Below are positions 1-11,387 of a stretch of 34,523 nt of DNA, piece by piece. Under the pieces are notes generated by a model. It did not search any database. It was not told where the DNA came from and was given only the letters and a program-made list of their open reading frames with translations. The stretch is taken from contig CAUDNR010000326.1 in the NCBI GenBank assembly GCA_958430865.1, positions 1 to 34,523 on the forward strand, given 5' to 3'. The stretch is from Entrophospora sp. SA101 (lineage: Eukaryota; Glomeromycota; Glomeromycetes; Entrophosporales; Entrophosporaceae). The position numbers and the translations under genes were made by a program. Position 1 is the stretch's first letter. Each line of letters begins with the position of its first letter.

Positions 1-157
1 TTCGCACCTCCCATTTTTGTTATTCGCACCCCTCCCGTGACTAAGTGTAGTAAGCGACCAATGAATGGCTTTAAAATATGATGATTTTATTGGTTCATCT
101 TTGTCTTAGTCACGGGAGTGGTGCAAATAACAAAAATGGGGGTGCGAATAACAATTC
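1..157. repeat. Palindromic MITE-like element at window edge
   Basis: Positions 1-45 and about 105-148 are imperfect reverse complements. Both arms carry a TTCGCACC block, a CCCATTTTTGTTAT block and a CTCCCGTGACTAAG block. The loop (46-104) is itself partly self-complementary (GACCAATGAA against TTGGTTCAT). The right arm continues outward as TAACAATTCCC, so the left end is probably cut by the window edge. No coding capacity is seen. This is the form of a small non-autonomous foldback or MITE element; the superfamily cannot be assigned because the left target-site duplication lies outside the window. Confidence 0.75.
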
Positions 158-762
158 CCATTATTTATTAGTTTACTAAATCTAATTATTTTTCACTATT
201 CGTTCATTTGATGTTAAAAAAAATTTTGATCTTTCCTTATCTTTTGGTTTATTTTTTTATTTTTTTTTATTTTTTATCTACCACGTCCATCTATCGGAGA
301 GGTTTCTTTTCTTTTGTTTGCCGCGGTCTACCCCGTTGATCAACTAACCCCAGAAATAATCATTAACCGAATGAGTGCGATAAGAACTAAAATAACGTAC
401 AATAATAAAATAAGGTAAAATCTAAATAATAAAAAATAAATTGTTTGTTTATGTCGCAAACAAAGTAGTCTATCTATATATATACAACAAACAAAAATTA
501 CGCTAGTACTAAAGTGTATGATTATTAAGTAAATACAGTCGTTGCGTAATAAAAATCACATTTGGTCAATGAATGAATGTGCCGTTGCAAAGTTTTTGTT
601 CTGTTCATGAATTAGTCATTTTTTTTCGATTGTGATTTTTGATTGTGATCCTTCTTCCCTTTAAGTGAGTTAGTTATTTTTTTGATTGATATATAAACTG
701 TTTGTATTTATCGATCGAGCAAAATTCTTTTCAATTCAACAACTCTCTTTCCGATAATTTAA
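158..762. other. AT-rich intergenic region, possible promoter of the next gene
   Basis: I see no gene here. It holds homopolymer T runs, a TATATATATA run near 474-484 and a TATATAAA-like box near 690, about 75 bases before the first open exon of the next gene. That box is a candidate core promoter only by position. Confidence 0.3.
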
Positions 763-1811
763 TTGGATGATGATCCTTCATCTTTGACTTTTTTTTTCCA
801 AAAAAATGCCATCGATCAATGTGCGTCATTTGTTTTCCCCCACAAGCTCATTTGCTCAGGACTTGCCAGAAAGTTTGGGGACATGTGTAAGTATACTCCT
901 TGTTTTCTATTTGAACATATATTTCTCAAATTAAATACCAATTCTACACTCAAATACATCAAATTTAATAGTGTTGGAAATTTGTGTACAACTTTTGATG
1001 ACCCATTAACAATTGAAGATACTTATTTACACCATCTGATACATCCTATCTTGTGACCATTTTTCCCAGATAAGCCAGGGAAAACAATTAATTGGTAATT
1101 TCTATGGATTTTTAATTGTCAATTAATTTGTTTGACATTTAAAGTTTAATACTCTAATTTAACATCTATTTGTTTCTTTTTTGCAACAGGGCTAATAAGA
1201 TGTCACTAGCAAGTGCATCTAGAAAAATAGATTCTGATGGTGAAGGTCATCGACCTGATTTTATGCTCACTATTGATCTTAATGGATATAACAAATTTGA
1301 AATCTTGTTTGGTCTTTTCAAATCACCTAGCAAAGGCAATTCACAATTGGTAAATGTTGACTTGGTTGATTTGGGAGTTCTCATGAAAGACTCACTTGAT
1401 GATATCTATGGCAAAGGAGTTGAATTGGAAATGGTTGTCTTTGGAATTCACTCATTTGGTATCTATCATAAACAATTGTTTTCTGTTGAATATTATGATT
1501 TTTGAAAGCTAATCAATTTCTCTGGCAGGTTATAATATTAGAATTTATGCAATGGATCTGTCATATGATGGTGTGTACAGGATGTTTTTATTGGGTGAAT
1601 TTGAATTGCCAAGGAGCAATCTTAGTCTTTGTTTGGTAGAAGTCATCTTATATGAAATTGTAAATTTAAAGGTAAGTTCTTTAAGTTTTTTAATATGTCT
1701 ATTATACCAATTGACAAATCATCAATTCTGTTTTATGTTATATGCCAATTGCAGAGATTGATAGAAGAATTTATTGAGAGGCTTTCACCCTATGTATCCA
1801 ACCATCACTAA
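763..1811 (+). CDS. Orphan four-exon gene, possible degenerate PD-(D/E)XK-like protein
   Basis: Four exons join in frame: about 763-884, 1190-1458, 1529-1671 and 1755-1811, each with GT-AG borders. The first open codon is TTG after a stop, so the true start is uncertain: either an upstream exon exists or the start has been lost. The product is about 195 residues. It contains RPDFMLTIDLN, then FEILFGLFKSP, VDLVDLGVLMKDSLDDIYGKG, IYAMDLSYDGVYRM and GEFELPRS. I have an impression of a large orphan family of arbuscular mycorrhizal fungi. The spacing of PDF and the strand ending in K resembles the D...E-x-K layout of PD-(D/E)XK nuclease folds, but the expected E of E-x-K is replaced (GLFK), so activity is doubtful. 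Function is unknown. It could equally be a decaying copy. Confidence 0.5.
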
Positions 1812-3042
1812 TAATAATGAGAAAACTCCATCAAAAAAGATTATGATGATGAGAAAGACATTAGCAACTCCTCAAAAGGTAAGATTTATTAATTTTTTCT
1901 CACATTGAATATTTCTAATTTCTCAATAATTTTTTCATTGCTCTTGTGATATTCTTTAGGTTAATGTTAATAATATAAAATAATTGTTACGAATATAATT
2001 AGAATGGATATGTATTAGAATTGATTCTTTTGTTATCTAATTTGTTCCTGAAAAAAAAAATTTTGATCACTCTCAATCAAGCCTTTTGATGTTTTATTTT
2101 TGAACAGTGACTATTTATGAATTTAGTTCTCATTACCAATAAAATTATAATCTTTTCTTTTTTATCTTTTGATAATTATAAATAATTGTTGTTAATATAA
2201 TAATTGATATTATCAAAAATGAGATTGCAATTTCAGTTATACTGTACGAGTAGATCTTATTTAATTTAATAAGTTTATTTATTTATTTTAAATTTTATTT
2301 TGAATTTCGTTCCTAAATGTTACTATTAATTAATTATTTATCCTTATGGATCCAATTCGTTCTCAACAAATTAATCTTTCACTAATCCCAATTAGTCTTG
2401 GGTATTTAGTTCTCGTTGCCCCCGTCAGGCTGAAATTATTATTACATTAATTAATTAATTGTTACGGGAATTACCCGAATAGTCATCTGGACGAATTTAT
2501 TATCTATTCAATTAATTACTATTAAAATTATGCAGAGTTTTTGTTGTAACTTGTATTTTTATTATTATTAATTATGATCGTGACCAGTAAAGACTAAAAT
2601 AAATCATCTAAAACATCAAAAAAAACATGAATATATCATCCTAAAATATATCTCTAAAACAATACCATCCCGTCCCCCAAAAAACTTTGAAAATGGAATC
2701 CTTTCTATATTACATTCAGATCAAAAAAAATTACTAATACATTCTACAAGTTAAAACGAAATAATCTATTGTCCATTATTGTATAAGAATTAAATAAAAT
2801 GATAATTTGAAACCTTAGTTAGTTGATAAATACCAATACTAACATTTTATGTTAATTACTGTCTTTACGACCAACTTAGGTTCATAAATAAATGATAATA
2901 AAAATAAATAGATAAAAATAATTAATTAAATAATTAAAAAAAATAAACGTTTGCACATGTCACGGAGGGTCCCGCGTAAAAATTTATAATCTTCAGTAAA
3001 TCACATGTTCTGTATAACATCATGATTTTACTCACTTACAGT
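1812..3042. other. Long AT-rich stretch without a recognisable gene
   Basis: After the TAA at 1809 an open stretch continues to about 1879 in another frame and ends at a GTAAG, so an alternative last exon is possible. Beyond that I see only short ORFs, runs of TTAATTAATT, and no domain, tRNA or clear repeat structure. Confidence 0.4.
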
Positions 3043-3599
3043 CAGTGTTGGCAATTTAACTGGTTCAAACCTTTTTTTGAACTATTTGAACTTTTGAATT
3101 GTTAATTAGTTAAATAACCAGTTAATTAGTTAAATAACATGCTGATCATTTGAACATTGCTGAGCAGTTATTTAACCAATATGCAAGTTATTTGATAGAG
3201 TTCATTACAAATATGGAAAACAGTATCAAATGTTATTATTATATGTACTGTTTTCTGGATACAGAGTTAATAACTTTGATTTTAGGAAAGAACAATGTTT
3301 ATTTACACCTTGGTTTAAAATTTTATCAATTCTGTACACAGGAACAGCTTAGAGGAAATCATATTTTACAATAAAAAGATATAGGTGATGGTGCATATTA
3401 TCTAACCCAATTTGTTAATTATTTGCAGATAATTTCCAAAATTGGTTAGACAATGTGCTCTGTGCACATAAATCAATCAATTTATGTCATTGAACCAAAG
3501 TTCACAAGTTCAAATGATTTTTTGAACTGGTTATTTAACTTTTGAACCAGTTATTTAACTGACAGTTCAAAAGTTAAATAACTGTCATTGCCAACACTG
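3043..3599. mobile_element. hAT-like non-autonomous element with CAGTGTTGGC ends
   Basis: The left end starts CAGTGTTGGCAAT and the right end is ATTGCCAACACTG, perfect inverse complements. Inside both ends lie inverted runs built from GTTATTTAACT and GGTTCAAA / TTTGAACC motifs. Total length is 557 bp. A short open stretch inside (3150-3374) shows no protein features. CAGNGTTGGC termini are typical of hAT elements. An 8-bp target duplication is not clean here (CTTACAGT against ATTTTACA), so either the insertion is old or the exact border is off by a few bases. Confidence 0.7.
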
Positions 3600-4130
3600 A
3601 TTTTACATATAAAATTATGCACAAAGATCATATGAGTGACACTTGACCCACTGTAGATCTGCAATGTCCTGAAAAAAAAGTCTTTAAATCATGTTTCTAT
3701 TTGAATATCAGCATATTTGAAATTGATGTTAAATAATTTTTATTATAATATTTTATGAGTGATACTTGTAAATTTTTTCAAATAAAAATTACACTGCAAA
3801 TTCAATAATTAGGCTCTTTTTTTTTTCAAAAAAAAAAAAAAAAATAGCACAAATAACTAAATAATGCAAAGTTATTATTATTAAAGAAGTAAACAATATT
3901 AAACTTTAAACAAAGATCAAATATAGTAAACAAAGAAATTACATTTAAATAGAAATTATATCCCTTTCTTCAATAAATGATATCAGATTAATAATTAATT
4001 AATTTTTGTAGAATCATTAATAATGATAGATTATTATCATATAAATTGAAAAAAACAAAGTCTTAGAATAAGGATAGTAATTATACTTAGGATTTTTCAA
4101 GGAATTAATCATTACACCTCATAATTATTA
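3600..4130. other. AT-rich intergenic region with a poly-A tract
   Basis: It contains adjoining T and A homopolymers at about 3818-3844 and low-complexity sequence. No gene is visible. Confidence 0.35.
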
Positions 4131-5185
4131 TTAAGTTGCCATATTATAATTGAAACAAGTTGAAATTATAGCAGTGGAATGTGTGAGAATATCTTTCCTT
4201 CCAATTACCATTACAACATACCCTTTCAATCTATCCTTGCCATTGTCTTCAATCTTAATCTGTTTGGAACAAACTCCAGAATTAGATCGTTTTGCATCAC
4301 CCTTTATAACTGTCTGTATGTAAGTGTTGAGTTGTACTTTAGCATGTTCAAAGCAGGATTGGCAAATTGATTGGTCCATTGAGAACTGATGGATTTTGGA
4401 CTGGTCCATTGCCATTAATAAAATACTAAATATGATTAAAGTGTTACACTAATGGACCCAATGGACCACACATTTGCCAACCCTGGTTCAAAGACCTCTC
4501 CAACTGTAGTTGTCACAGGTTTTCTTTCATTTTTTGACCAATATATATATTTCATGGTACTTATAATACTATAGGAAATCTCCATCTCCTTTTCAAAGTT
4601 CTCTCGATCATTATAACCAATTATCTTATTCCAATCATTTTTTCTTCCTTTCAGAAGACCATCCAATGTGATATACTTCAATTCAAAATAATTCTGAGGG
4701 AACGTTGATTAATAGCAATATCACATGGAGGGATGAAAATATCAATAAATCCATAATGACCTTCACCCTTTTTTTTGGTTTTATTGACTACAAGACAAAG
4801 TTCTGGAATAGATTTATCTGATGGATCTAAAAGACACTCTACAATTCCTTGTAGCACAGGTTCACTTGAGGACTCCAGTGATCTCAGTGATCTTGTTTGC
4901 AGGAAATATTTTAAAAGTTTAATGAAATCATCAATTTCACCAGTAATGAGCTTATTAAATGCTGGATGCATTAATTGACAAATTGGGACTTTTTCTTTCT
5001 GTAAACATTGAGTGAATCAGAGTAAATGACGGAATTCATATTATCAACCATTCATGGTAATCTAGCACATACCTTGATGCATGTTTTTTCTTTGTATTTG
5101 TAATAGTCTCCTCTCCAATATTAATGTTTTTCATGGTAAGGATTCTTGGACGTTTTGCAGTACTTCCTTCCAGTTTCCTAAAAAT
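4131..5185 (-). pseudogene. PD-(D/E)XK-nuclease-like orphan gene, broken by a frameshift and a MITE
   Basis: Reading on the minus strand, an exon near 5180-5080 is followed by one starting about 4999 (KEKVPICQLMHPAFN). Then come PELCLVVNKTKKKGEGHYGFIDIFI, the strand and ELKY motif near 4685, TVGEVFE, and GVCSKQIKI with DRLKGYVVMVIG at the end. D-I-F followed by E-L-K matches the active-site layout of the PD-(D/E)XK superfamily (AAA-ATPase-like/PDDEXK_9-type families are common in Glomeromycotina). That assignment is by motif only. Two lesions are visible. A one-base loss at about 4683-4688, exactly before the E of ELK, shifts the frame. A 132-bp MITE at 4354-4485 interrupts the frame after GEVFE; the other side resumes with HAKVQLNTY. 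The upstream exon frame is uncertain. I regard it as a recently disabled gene copy. Confidence 0.65.
4346..4493. mobile_element. 132-bp hAT-type MITE with perfect 8-bp target duplication
   Basis: The element runs from 4354 to 4485. It begins CAGGATTGGCAAA and ends TTTGCCAACCCTG, which are near-perfect terminal inverted repeats. Subterminal TTGGTCCATTG and CAATGGACC motifs are also inverted. It is flanked on both sides by GTTCAAAG (4346-4353 and 4486-4493), an exact 8-bp target-site duplication, which with CAGRRTTGGC ends identifies a hAT-superfamily insertion. Removing the element and one duplication reconnects the reading frame of the surrounding minus-strand gene. Confidence 0.93.
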
Positions 5186-5216
5186 AAAGCCAAAATTTAA
5201 AGTTTAATCCATGTAC

Positions 5217-5300
5217 AGTCAAACCCTCGTTTCAACAGATTTTTGGTTTTACCCCTTGATTTTATTAATTAAAAAATTCTCGTTTCAACGTATTTTATAT
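5217..5300. repeat. Candidate pogo/Tigger-like terminal repeat remnant
   Basis: ACAGTCAAACCCTCGTTTCAAC at 5215-5236 has the look of pogo/Tigger ends (CAGTCAAACC...), and CTCGTTTCAACGTATTTT recurs at 5278-5295. No matching opposite end was found, so this is a fragment at best. Confidence 0.4.
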
Positions 5301-5335
5301 ATATATAGTGCAAGACACCTAGTCCCACAACTTTT
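5301..5335 (+). repeat. ATATATAGTGCAAG motif shared with 25811-25845
   Basis: The stretch ATATATAGTGCAAG followed by a CAC-TAGTC-AC-AACTTTT pattern recurs in the same orientation at 25811-25845 with a few substitutions. It follows a TA-repeat run in both places. It may be the terminus of an unidentified repeat family. Confidence 0.5.
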
Positions 5336-5639
5336 CATTGTCCTTGTAGATCCTTCTCTAACTCCAAAAATGGAAATGTAACACCAAAAAAATAAGCCGT
5401 AATTTTGAAGCTAAGACCTTTCTCTACAAAGTTACGATTTCATTTTGTTGATATGGGGCATGGACAATAGAAACGACCCAAACGTCAAAAATCATGATTT
5501 TGAGTTAATAACATTCCTATATGTAATTCATTGCAAAGATTAATTTTAGCTTAGAAACCATACCCACTTTGCTTAATAAAATTTTGAGTTATTTAAAAAA
5601 GATTGCAAAGACAAGCATGGTGGAAATTCCCATTTTTGT

Positions 5640-5805
5640 GTAACATTTGAAGATCAAAAAAAAATTTTATTTTTTAATATTATATTAATTTTTAATTTTA
5701 TTTTTTAATATTAATTTTTAATTTTATTTTTTAATATTAATTTTTAATTTTATTTTTTAATATTAATTTTTAATATTATTATTGATTACAATTTTTATGA
5801 AACCT
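5640..5805. repeat. AT-only tandem repeat
   Basis: A roughly 29-bp unit made of TTTTTAATATTAATTTT followed by TAATTTTA is repeated about four to five times between 5660 and 5780, just inside the left end of the transposon. It is low complexity and non-coding. Confidence 0.7.
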
Positions 5806-5939
5806 ATTGGATAATTTAGATAAATATTTTTTTATTAATTTAAATTATAAATTTTTAAAGTTAAAATAATTTTTTGTTGGTACTTACTTATTTAATGCTT
5901 CAGTTAATTGTTTATTTGCAGAATCATCATTTTGAAAAA

Positions 5940-8716
5940 TTATAAATTCATCATTATCATTAATATTTTTTTCATCTCAGAACTACTACTATCATTATCA
6001 TTGTCTTTCTTTTTTTTCTTTTTTTTATTGTTATCTTGTCCAGATTTTTTCAATCTTTCAATAAAAGAAGGAACTAATTGATTAATCTTTTCTGAAAAAT
6101 ATTGGTAACAATAAACACATAAATTATTTTGCCTGTTAAAACAAATAATATGAAATGAATGACCACAAGTTAAAAAATAGCTTGGAATATTTTGATCTAA
6201 AATCTTACAAAAGTTGGCATCACAAAATTTTTGAGTATTAGGAATGTGTGATGAAAGAAAAGCTGTTGGTAAAGCAACTTCCCATAATTTACCCATTGTT
6301 GGAAGATCATAATATTGTTTTTCATTTGCTTTTCTTTTTGTAAGTTTTTGTGTTTTACCTAAATTATTCCAAACTGATTCAAAGTATTGTAATAAAAATA
6401 TAGCTGATCTTTCTAGCATACAATCTATATTTTTTTTTTGAATAAGGATATTTTTTTTTTTCAACAAATGCATTTAAAAAATTATTATTATGTTTTTCAG
6501 TATCTATAACTAAAGCATCACGCCTTAATCTTTTTGGATCAAAACCTTTATCAGATGTGTATCTACATAATAAAGAGTGAAAGTTTTCTACATAACTATC
6601 ATGAAATAGTGATAAGTATTGCCTAATAAAATTGTAAATTGGATTCCAGTAAAAAATATCACTTAGAAAAGCCAAAATAGCCTTATCATAATTTTTTCTT
6701 TTAAATCTTGCCATAAAAGTCCATACACAAAATAAAGTTTCAATATATTCATCGAAAAATCCTCCTCAAAATAAAACTCCATAAATATCCAACACAGAGG
6801 GAATGATATTATCTAACAAGTCAATACTAGTTGCATATTCAATATCTTTACATAGTTTAAATTTTTAAGATTTCTTGCCTAACTAACTTCCAACCACAAT
6901 AACTTAGATATAGAAGTAAATTAATTTTACATGGAAATATTCTTTCTCCAAGATCTTTTTTAGCCTTAAAAACATACAAATAGAGCTTATTAAAAAAAGG
7001 ATAAAAAATTTTATATGTTGTTTCACGTGTGTTTAGTGAGATGTGTAGAGGACTAATTAAAGGAACTAACTTAGTTATTTGATCAGGAATATTATTATTT
7101 AACTTTAAAATTTTTTGAGTAATTGCACTACGAATATATAACTGGCCAGGCCAATCAGCTGATATTGGGATTATATTTGTTTGAATATAATCTTGAATTT
7201 CAGAAAATTGAAATAAAAAATTTGCTGCTTTTAAATAATCATCCAGTGATTTAAGATTCAACTCTTGAAATTCAATCAACTTAACACAATCCATTGTACG
7301 TATATTATACATATCTTCTTGAATCCAGTTGGTATTGTATGAGTGAATTGATAATGTGTTTATTAATTCTTTTTCAGGTAAGAGAGTCATTTCTGGAACT
7401 GACCAAAATGATTTTCTATTTATATAACTAACACTAAATTTGTTCATATATGTATTATATAAATAATATATTAAACTATTAGAGTCTACAAGATTTGGAT
7501 TATGTACTTTGAATCCAGATGGAGATAAGTAATAAATTGAAGGGATATTTGGAGTATTTATTGTCATAGTCATCATATGTGCAACATGTGAAGTTGAAGT
7601 AGTGTTTGGCATTCTTGATTGGTGTATGTCATGATAGTCATCTATATTTAAAATAAAAGTATTAATTTTCTAAAAAAAAAATTTTTAATTTTAATTTTAA
7701 TAAATAATATATATATTATAAAATATTATAAAATATAAATAAAATTATTTACCTTTTTTTTTAAATATTCTAGTACACTCAAAGCATGATCTTTTTCTAT
7801 TTTATTCATTTTGTTAATTAATGAACGATAAGTAGTTGATAAGCCAACATTTGATAGCATGTTAATTCCAGAACATGATGTGCCAGTTCCGACTAAAAAC
7901 AATCCCATATCATCTTTAAAATAAGTACAATGTTTATTTCTAATACTTACTAACTGGTAAATTAATACCATAATTTTTTTTTTAATACTTTCAATTGTTT
8001 TTTGATTTTTATTTTTAATATTTGTTGATTGAACTAATGTATTAAAAAAATGAACAAATCCAGGATGTTTATTACTCACATATTCCATAAAATTGTTTAC
8101 ATTATTGATTGGATTTATTTTTTCCTTATGTTGAGCATCGTATAAAATTTTTGTTAAAATTTCTATTTCTTTTGTAAAATATTTACAAAAATTTGTTTCT
8201 TATAAAAATAAATAAACAGTAATATTAAAATAAGTATAATAAACATATATATAAAATGTAAAATTTTTTGATGCTTTTATATTATATTTAAAATATAAAT
8301 TATTTGCCTGATATTAAAAATAATTCATCAAAATTTTCTTTTAATTGGTCTAATTCATTTTGTATAAATTGAATATTTGCCTTAAGTTGAATATTTTCTG
8401 ATGATTTATTTATTAATTCATTATATTCAGCTTCATGTAAAATAAATTTTCTTTTTTTTTCATGTAATGGTAATTTTAAACAAAAATTTTCATCATCATT
8501 ATTCTTATTATTCTTATCATTCCTATCATATACTACAAGATCATTGTAACATTTATGGCATAACTGTGAACCTATTTCTAAAACACATAAATTCTCTTTG
8601 TTATTAGAGAAAACTTTTCGTAAGGAATCTTCATTTAACTTCTGGAAGGTAGTGTTTTCATAATTGCTAAAATTACAAATTTCACAAGGTCCAAAATTGC
8701 TTCATTTCCTTCCCAT
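5940..8716 (-). pseudogene. Transposon partner gene with zinc-binding ends, decayed
   Basis: Read on the minus strand from ATG at 8716. The frame holds MGRK, a TGA at codon 5 (8704-8702), then SNFGPCEICNFSNYEN and SQLCHKCYNDL (two CxxC pairs), and a coiled-coil-like stretch near 8400. A probable GC-AG intron comes next. Further on are ILNIDDYHDIHQSRMPNTTS with HVAHM (about 7640-7570), SADWPGQLY, NYDKAILAFLSDIFYW and SYVENFHSLL. Near 6180 a C-terminal CGHSFHIICF...CVYC looks like a RING-type zinc site, followed by a lysine and serine rich tail. Lesions are the TGA at codon 5, a TGA at 6768-6766, a frameshift near 6860 and another in the A/T run near 6450. The protein would have been close to 900 residues. 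The IDDYHDIH and ENFHS motifs recall large uncharacterised proteins of sponges and Glomeromycotina. The role is unknown; its place inside the inverted ends suggests a transposition partner. Confidence 0.7.
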
Positions 8717-9117
8717 ATTCACACCAAAAAGTTTACTAATAAAATGTCAATGGAATTTCTGATCTTTTCTGATCTAGACTTAGAATATATGAAGGCGTTT
8801 ATGTGCAAAATTTGAATACACATTCATTATTACACTTTACCCTGGCATTTGGTTACACTATTGTAATTCTACTTTAAACAATATAAATAATTATGTTACA
8901 CGAAAAATAGAATTTCCACCATGCTGCAAAGACATAAGAACCAAAAATTGATGTTATACTACTAAAACAAGTAATGATAAACATAAATCCAGGAATTTGG
9001 TTCAAATAATGTAACACGAAATTTATTAAATAATTTTTGTAATAAAAACAAACGGAAAATAAAAATTTAAAATCCATTTTGTCACAACACAAATAATTAA
9101 ATTTATATTTTAAAAAA
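8717..9117. promoter_or_regulatory. Divergent promoter region of the two-gene transposon
   Basis: These 401 bases separate the ATG of the partner gene (8716, minus) and the ATG of the transposase (9118, plus), so both promoters must lie here. Within it, about 8893-8930 is an inverted copy of 5608-5645 near the element's left end (shared core AGCATGGTGGAAATTC, then ATTTTT and GTGTAACAT). An internal copy of a subterminal motif could be a transposase-binding or regulatory site; that is inference. Confidence 0.5.
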
Positions 9118-11387
9118 ATGACTTCTACACATTTATTTTTTAACAATATTTTTTCTGAAACACATCCTGATTTAATTGACTTAGAAGAATCTTTTGCAAA
9201 TTTGAGAATAAGTTATATGTCTAGTTCAATTATTAACAAAAATGAAGAAAGAGTTGGTGAAGCAGAAGTAAGCTATGATGAAATAGAAGAAAGTGATGAT
9301 GAAATAGAAAAAAATGATCATGTATCAGAAACATTGTCTAAAGAACAAATAGATAAATTTAAAAATATTTATAATAAAAATAAAATAATAGATGACCAAG
9401 TTATTGATTCTGAAGAACAAATGGAAATAGATAATGATATAAACCATTATATAGAAAATTTAGTACAAAAGAATTGCTGTCAAAAAGAATGTTTGAAAAA
9501 GAATTTAAATTCTAATAATATTAAAACTAGATATAAATGTTTTCTTAATTTAAGAAAAACTGAGCAAGACATTTTTTTGAAAGGCATTCTTTCTGCTAGT
9601 TTGAGAAGTGAAACAACTGCCAAAAAAGAAAAAAGAATAAAATTTGCAAATATTTATTTTTTTGATGGAACAGAAATTTGTAGAACTGCATTCATGGGTA
9701 TCTATGGCATAGGTGATACAAGATGGAAAAATATTAGAAGTCATTTTAATGATTTTGATATACAATTAAGAACAAGTTCATTAACAGGGAAAGCAAGTAA
9801 TAGAGCAATATCATTTGATGGAGTTTTGCAGATTATTAAATTCATATTAAATTATTCTAATATAAATGGACTACCATCTCCAGGTAAATAAAAATAAATT
9901 ATTAACAAACTTTAAAATTAAAATGGGAACTTATTAATCAATGTAATTTATTATAGGAAGAAAATTTAAAAAAGACACAAAGAATATTATATTTCTTCCA
10001 GCAAATGAAAATCATACTACTGTATTTAAATATTTCATTGATACAATTGAAGAAAATTCTGAAATTTACATCTCAAACAGAACATTTCGAAGAATATGGC
10101 AGACATATCTTCCAGAGATAAAATTTCTTACACCTAGAAGTGATTTATGTCATATTTGCAAAGAACACAGGTTCAATGCAAATTATTGGATGCCAGAGGA
10201 AAAAGAAATAAAGATCAGAGAATGGAATGATCATATTACATGGGCAACAAAGGAACGTGAATATTATAGGTATATATATCAACAGTAAATTTTTTCTTTA
10301 TTATAGATTCCTGAATTTATTTTGACTAAATTGTTAATTTTTAGAGATTGTATAAAAAATGCAAAGGAATCATTTGAAAATTCAAATCGAGATTCAAATG
10401 CCATTAGATCTGTAAAATCCATTGATGCTAAACTTCACATTTCATGGGATTTTGCAGAACAAGTTCATATCCCATATTCTACACAACAAGTGGTATGCAT
10501 ATTATTTTATTTCCATACAATTTTTTCAACGGTGATTAATTTTAAATTATATTACAAATAAAAGGCAAGTACATATTTTAAATCTTTGTATAAAGTTCAA
10601 GTATTTGGCATTTGTGAAGATTTTAAACCAAGACAGGTAAATAATATTTTCTAAAAAGTTTTAATTTTTTTTTAAATTACTTTCATATAATAATATAATT
10701 GTTATTCAGATAAATTACCTTATAGAAGAATCACAGTATGTTGGTAAAGGAGCTGATACTGTGATTTCTCTAGTTCATAATTATTTTGAACAATATAGTC
10801 TTGGTGAAGAAGAAATAATAATTCATGCAGATAATTGCTCTGGTCAAAATAAAAACAATGCAATGATTCAATATTTGGCATGGAGAGTATTGACAGGTAA
10901 ACATAAAAGAATTACATATTCTTTTATGGTAGCTGGACATACCAAATTTAGTCCTGATAGTTTTTTTGGATTGTTGAAATTGAAACTTAAAAATTCTGAA
11001 GTTGATGATTTAGATGATCTTGTTAATGTTATAAAATCATCAACAAATGGATACAATAATGCTCAGACAATTTATGATGAAAGTGGTGAAAGAAAAGTTT
11101 TTTTCTACAGCTGGACTGAATATTTAAAAAAAATTTTTAAACCATTACCAAATATTTTAAAATATCATCATTTTATTTTTGATCAAGAACAACCAGGAAC
11201 TATATATGTTAAAAAGAGGATTGATGAAGAATTCACAATTGTAGATATAGCTAAAAATTTGGATATAGAGCCTATTTTAGAGCAAAAACATCCTTTAGGT
11301 TTGACACCTGAACGACAAAAATATATATTTGAAAATGTTATTCCATATGTTCAAAACTCTGTTAAAAAAGATTTTTATAAATTTTAA
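9118..11387 (+). CDS. DDE-type transposase of a sponge/fungus-type family, intact
   Basis: Five exons (9118-9883, 9957-10269, 10345-10492, 10565-10636, 10710-11387) join with consensus GT-AG borders into an uninterrupted 658-residue frame starting at ATG and ending at TAA. Residues 1-120 are acidic and disordered. Residues 125-255 hold a charged region with YGIGDTRWKNI, which looks like a DNA-binding part. LCHICKEH near residue 340 is a CxxC pair. The catalytic core has three acidic positions: D395 in SWDFAEQVHIPYS, D474 in IIHADNCSGQNKNN, and D516 in VAGHTKFSPDSFFG. KYHHFIFD and LTPERQKYIFENVIPY close the protein. This motif set matches a family I know from sponge, cnidarian and mycorrhizal fungal genomes (possibly the DUF7869-type group); the roles of the three acids are inferred from DDE logic. 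CpG-containing CGA codons are retained, unlike in its partner gene. It may be recently active. Confidence 0.8.

Noticed and set aside
3150..3374. 74-residue open frame
   Set aside because: It lies inside a non-autonomous element between inverted ends and has no protein-like features.
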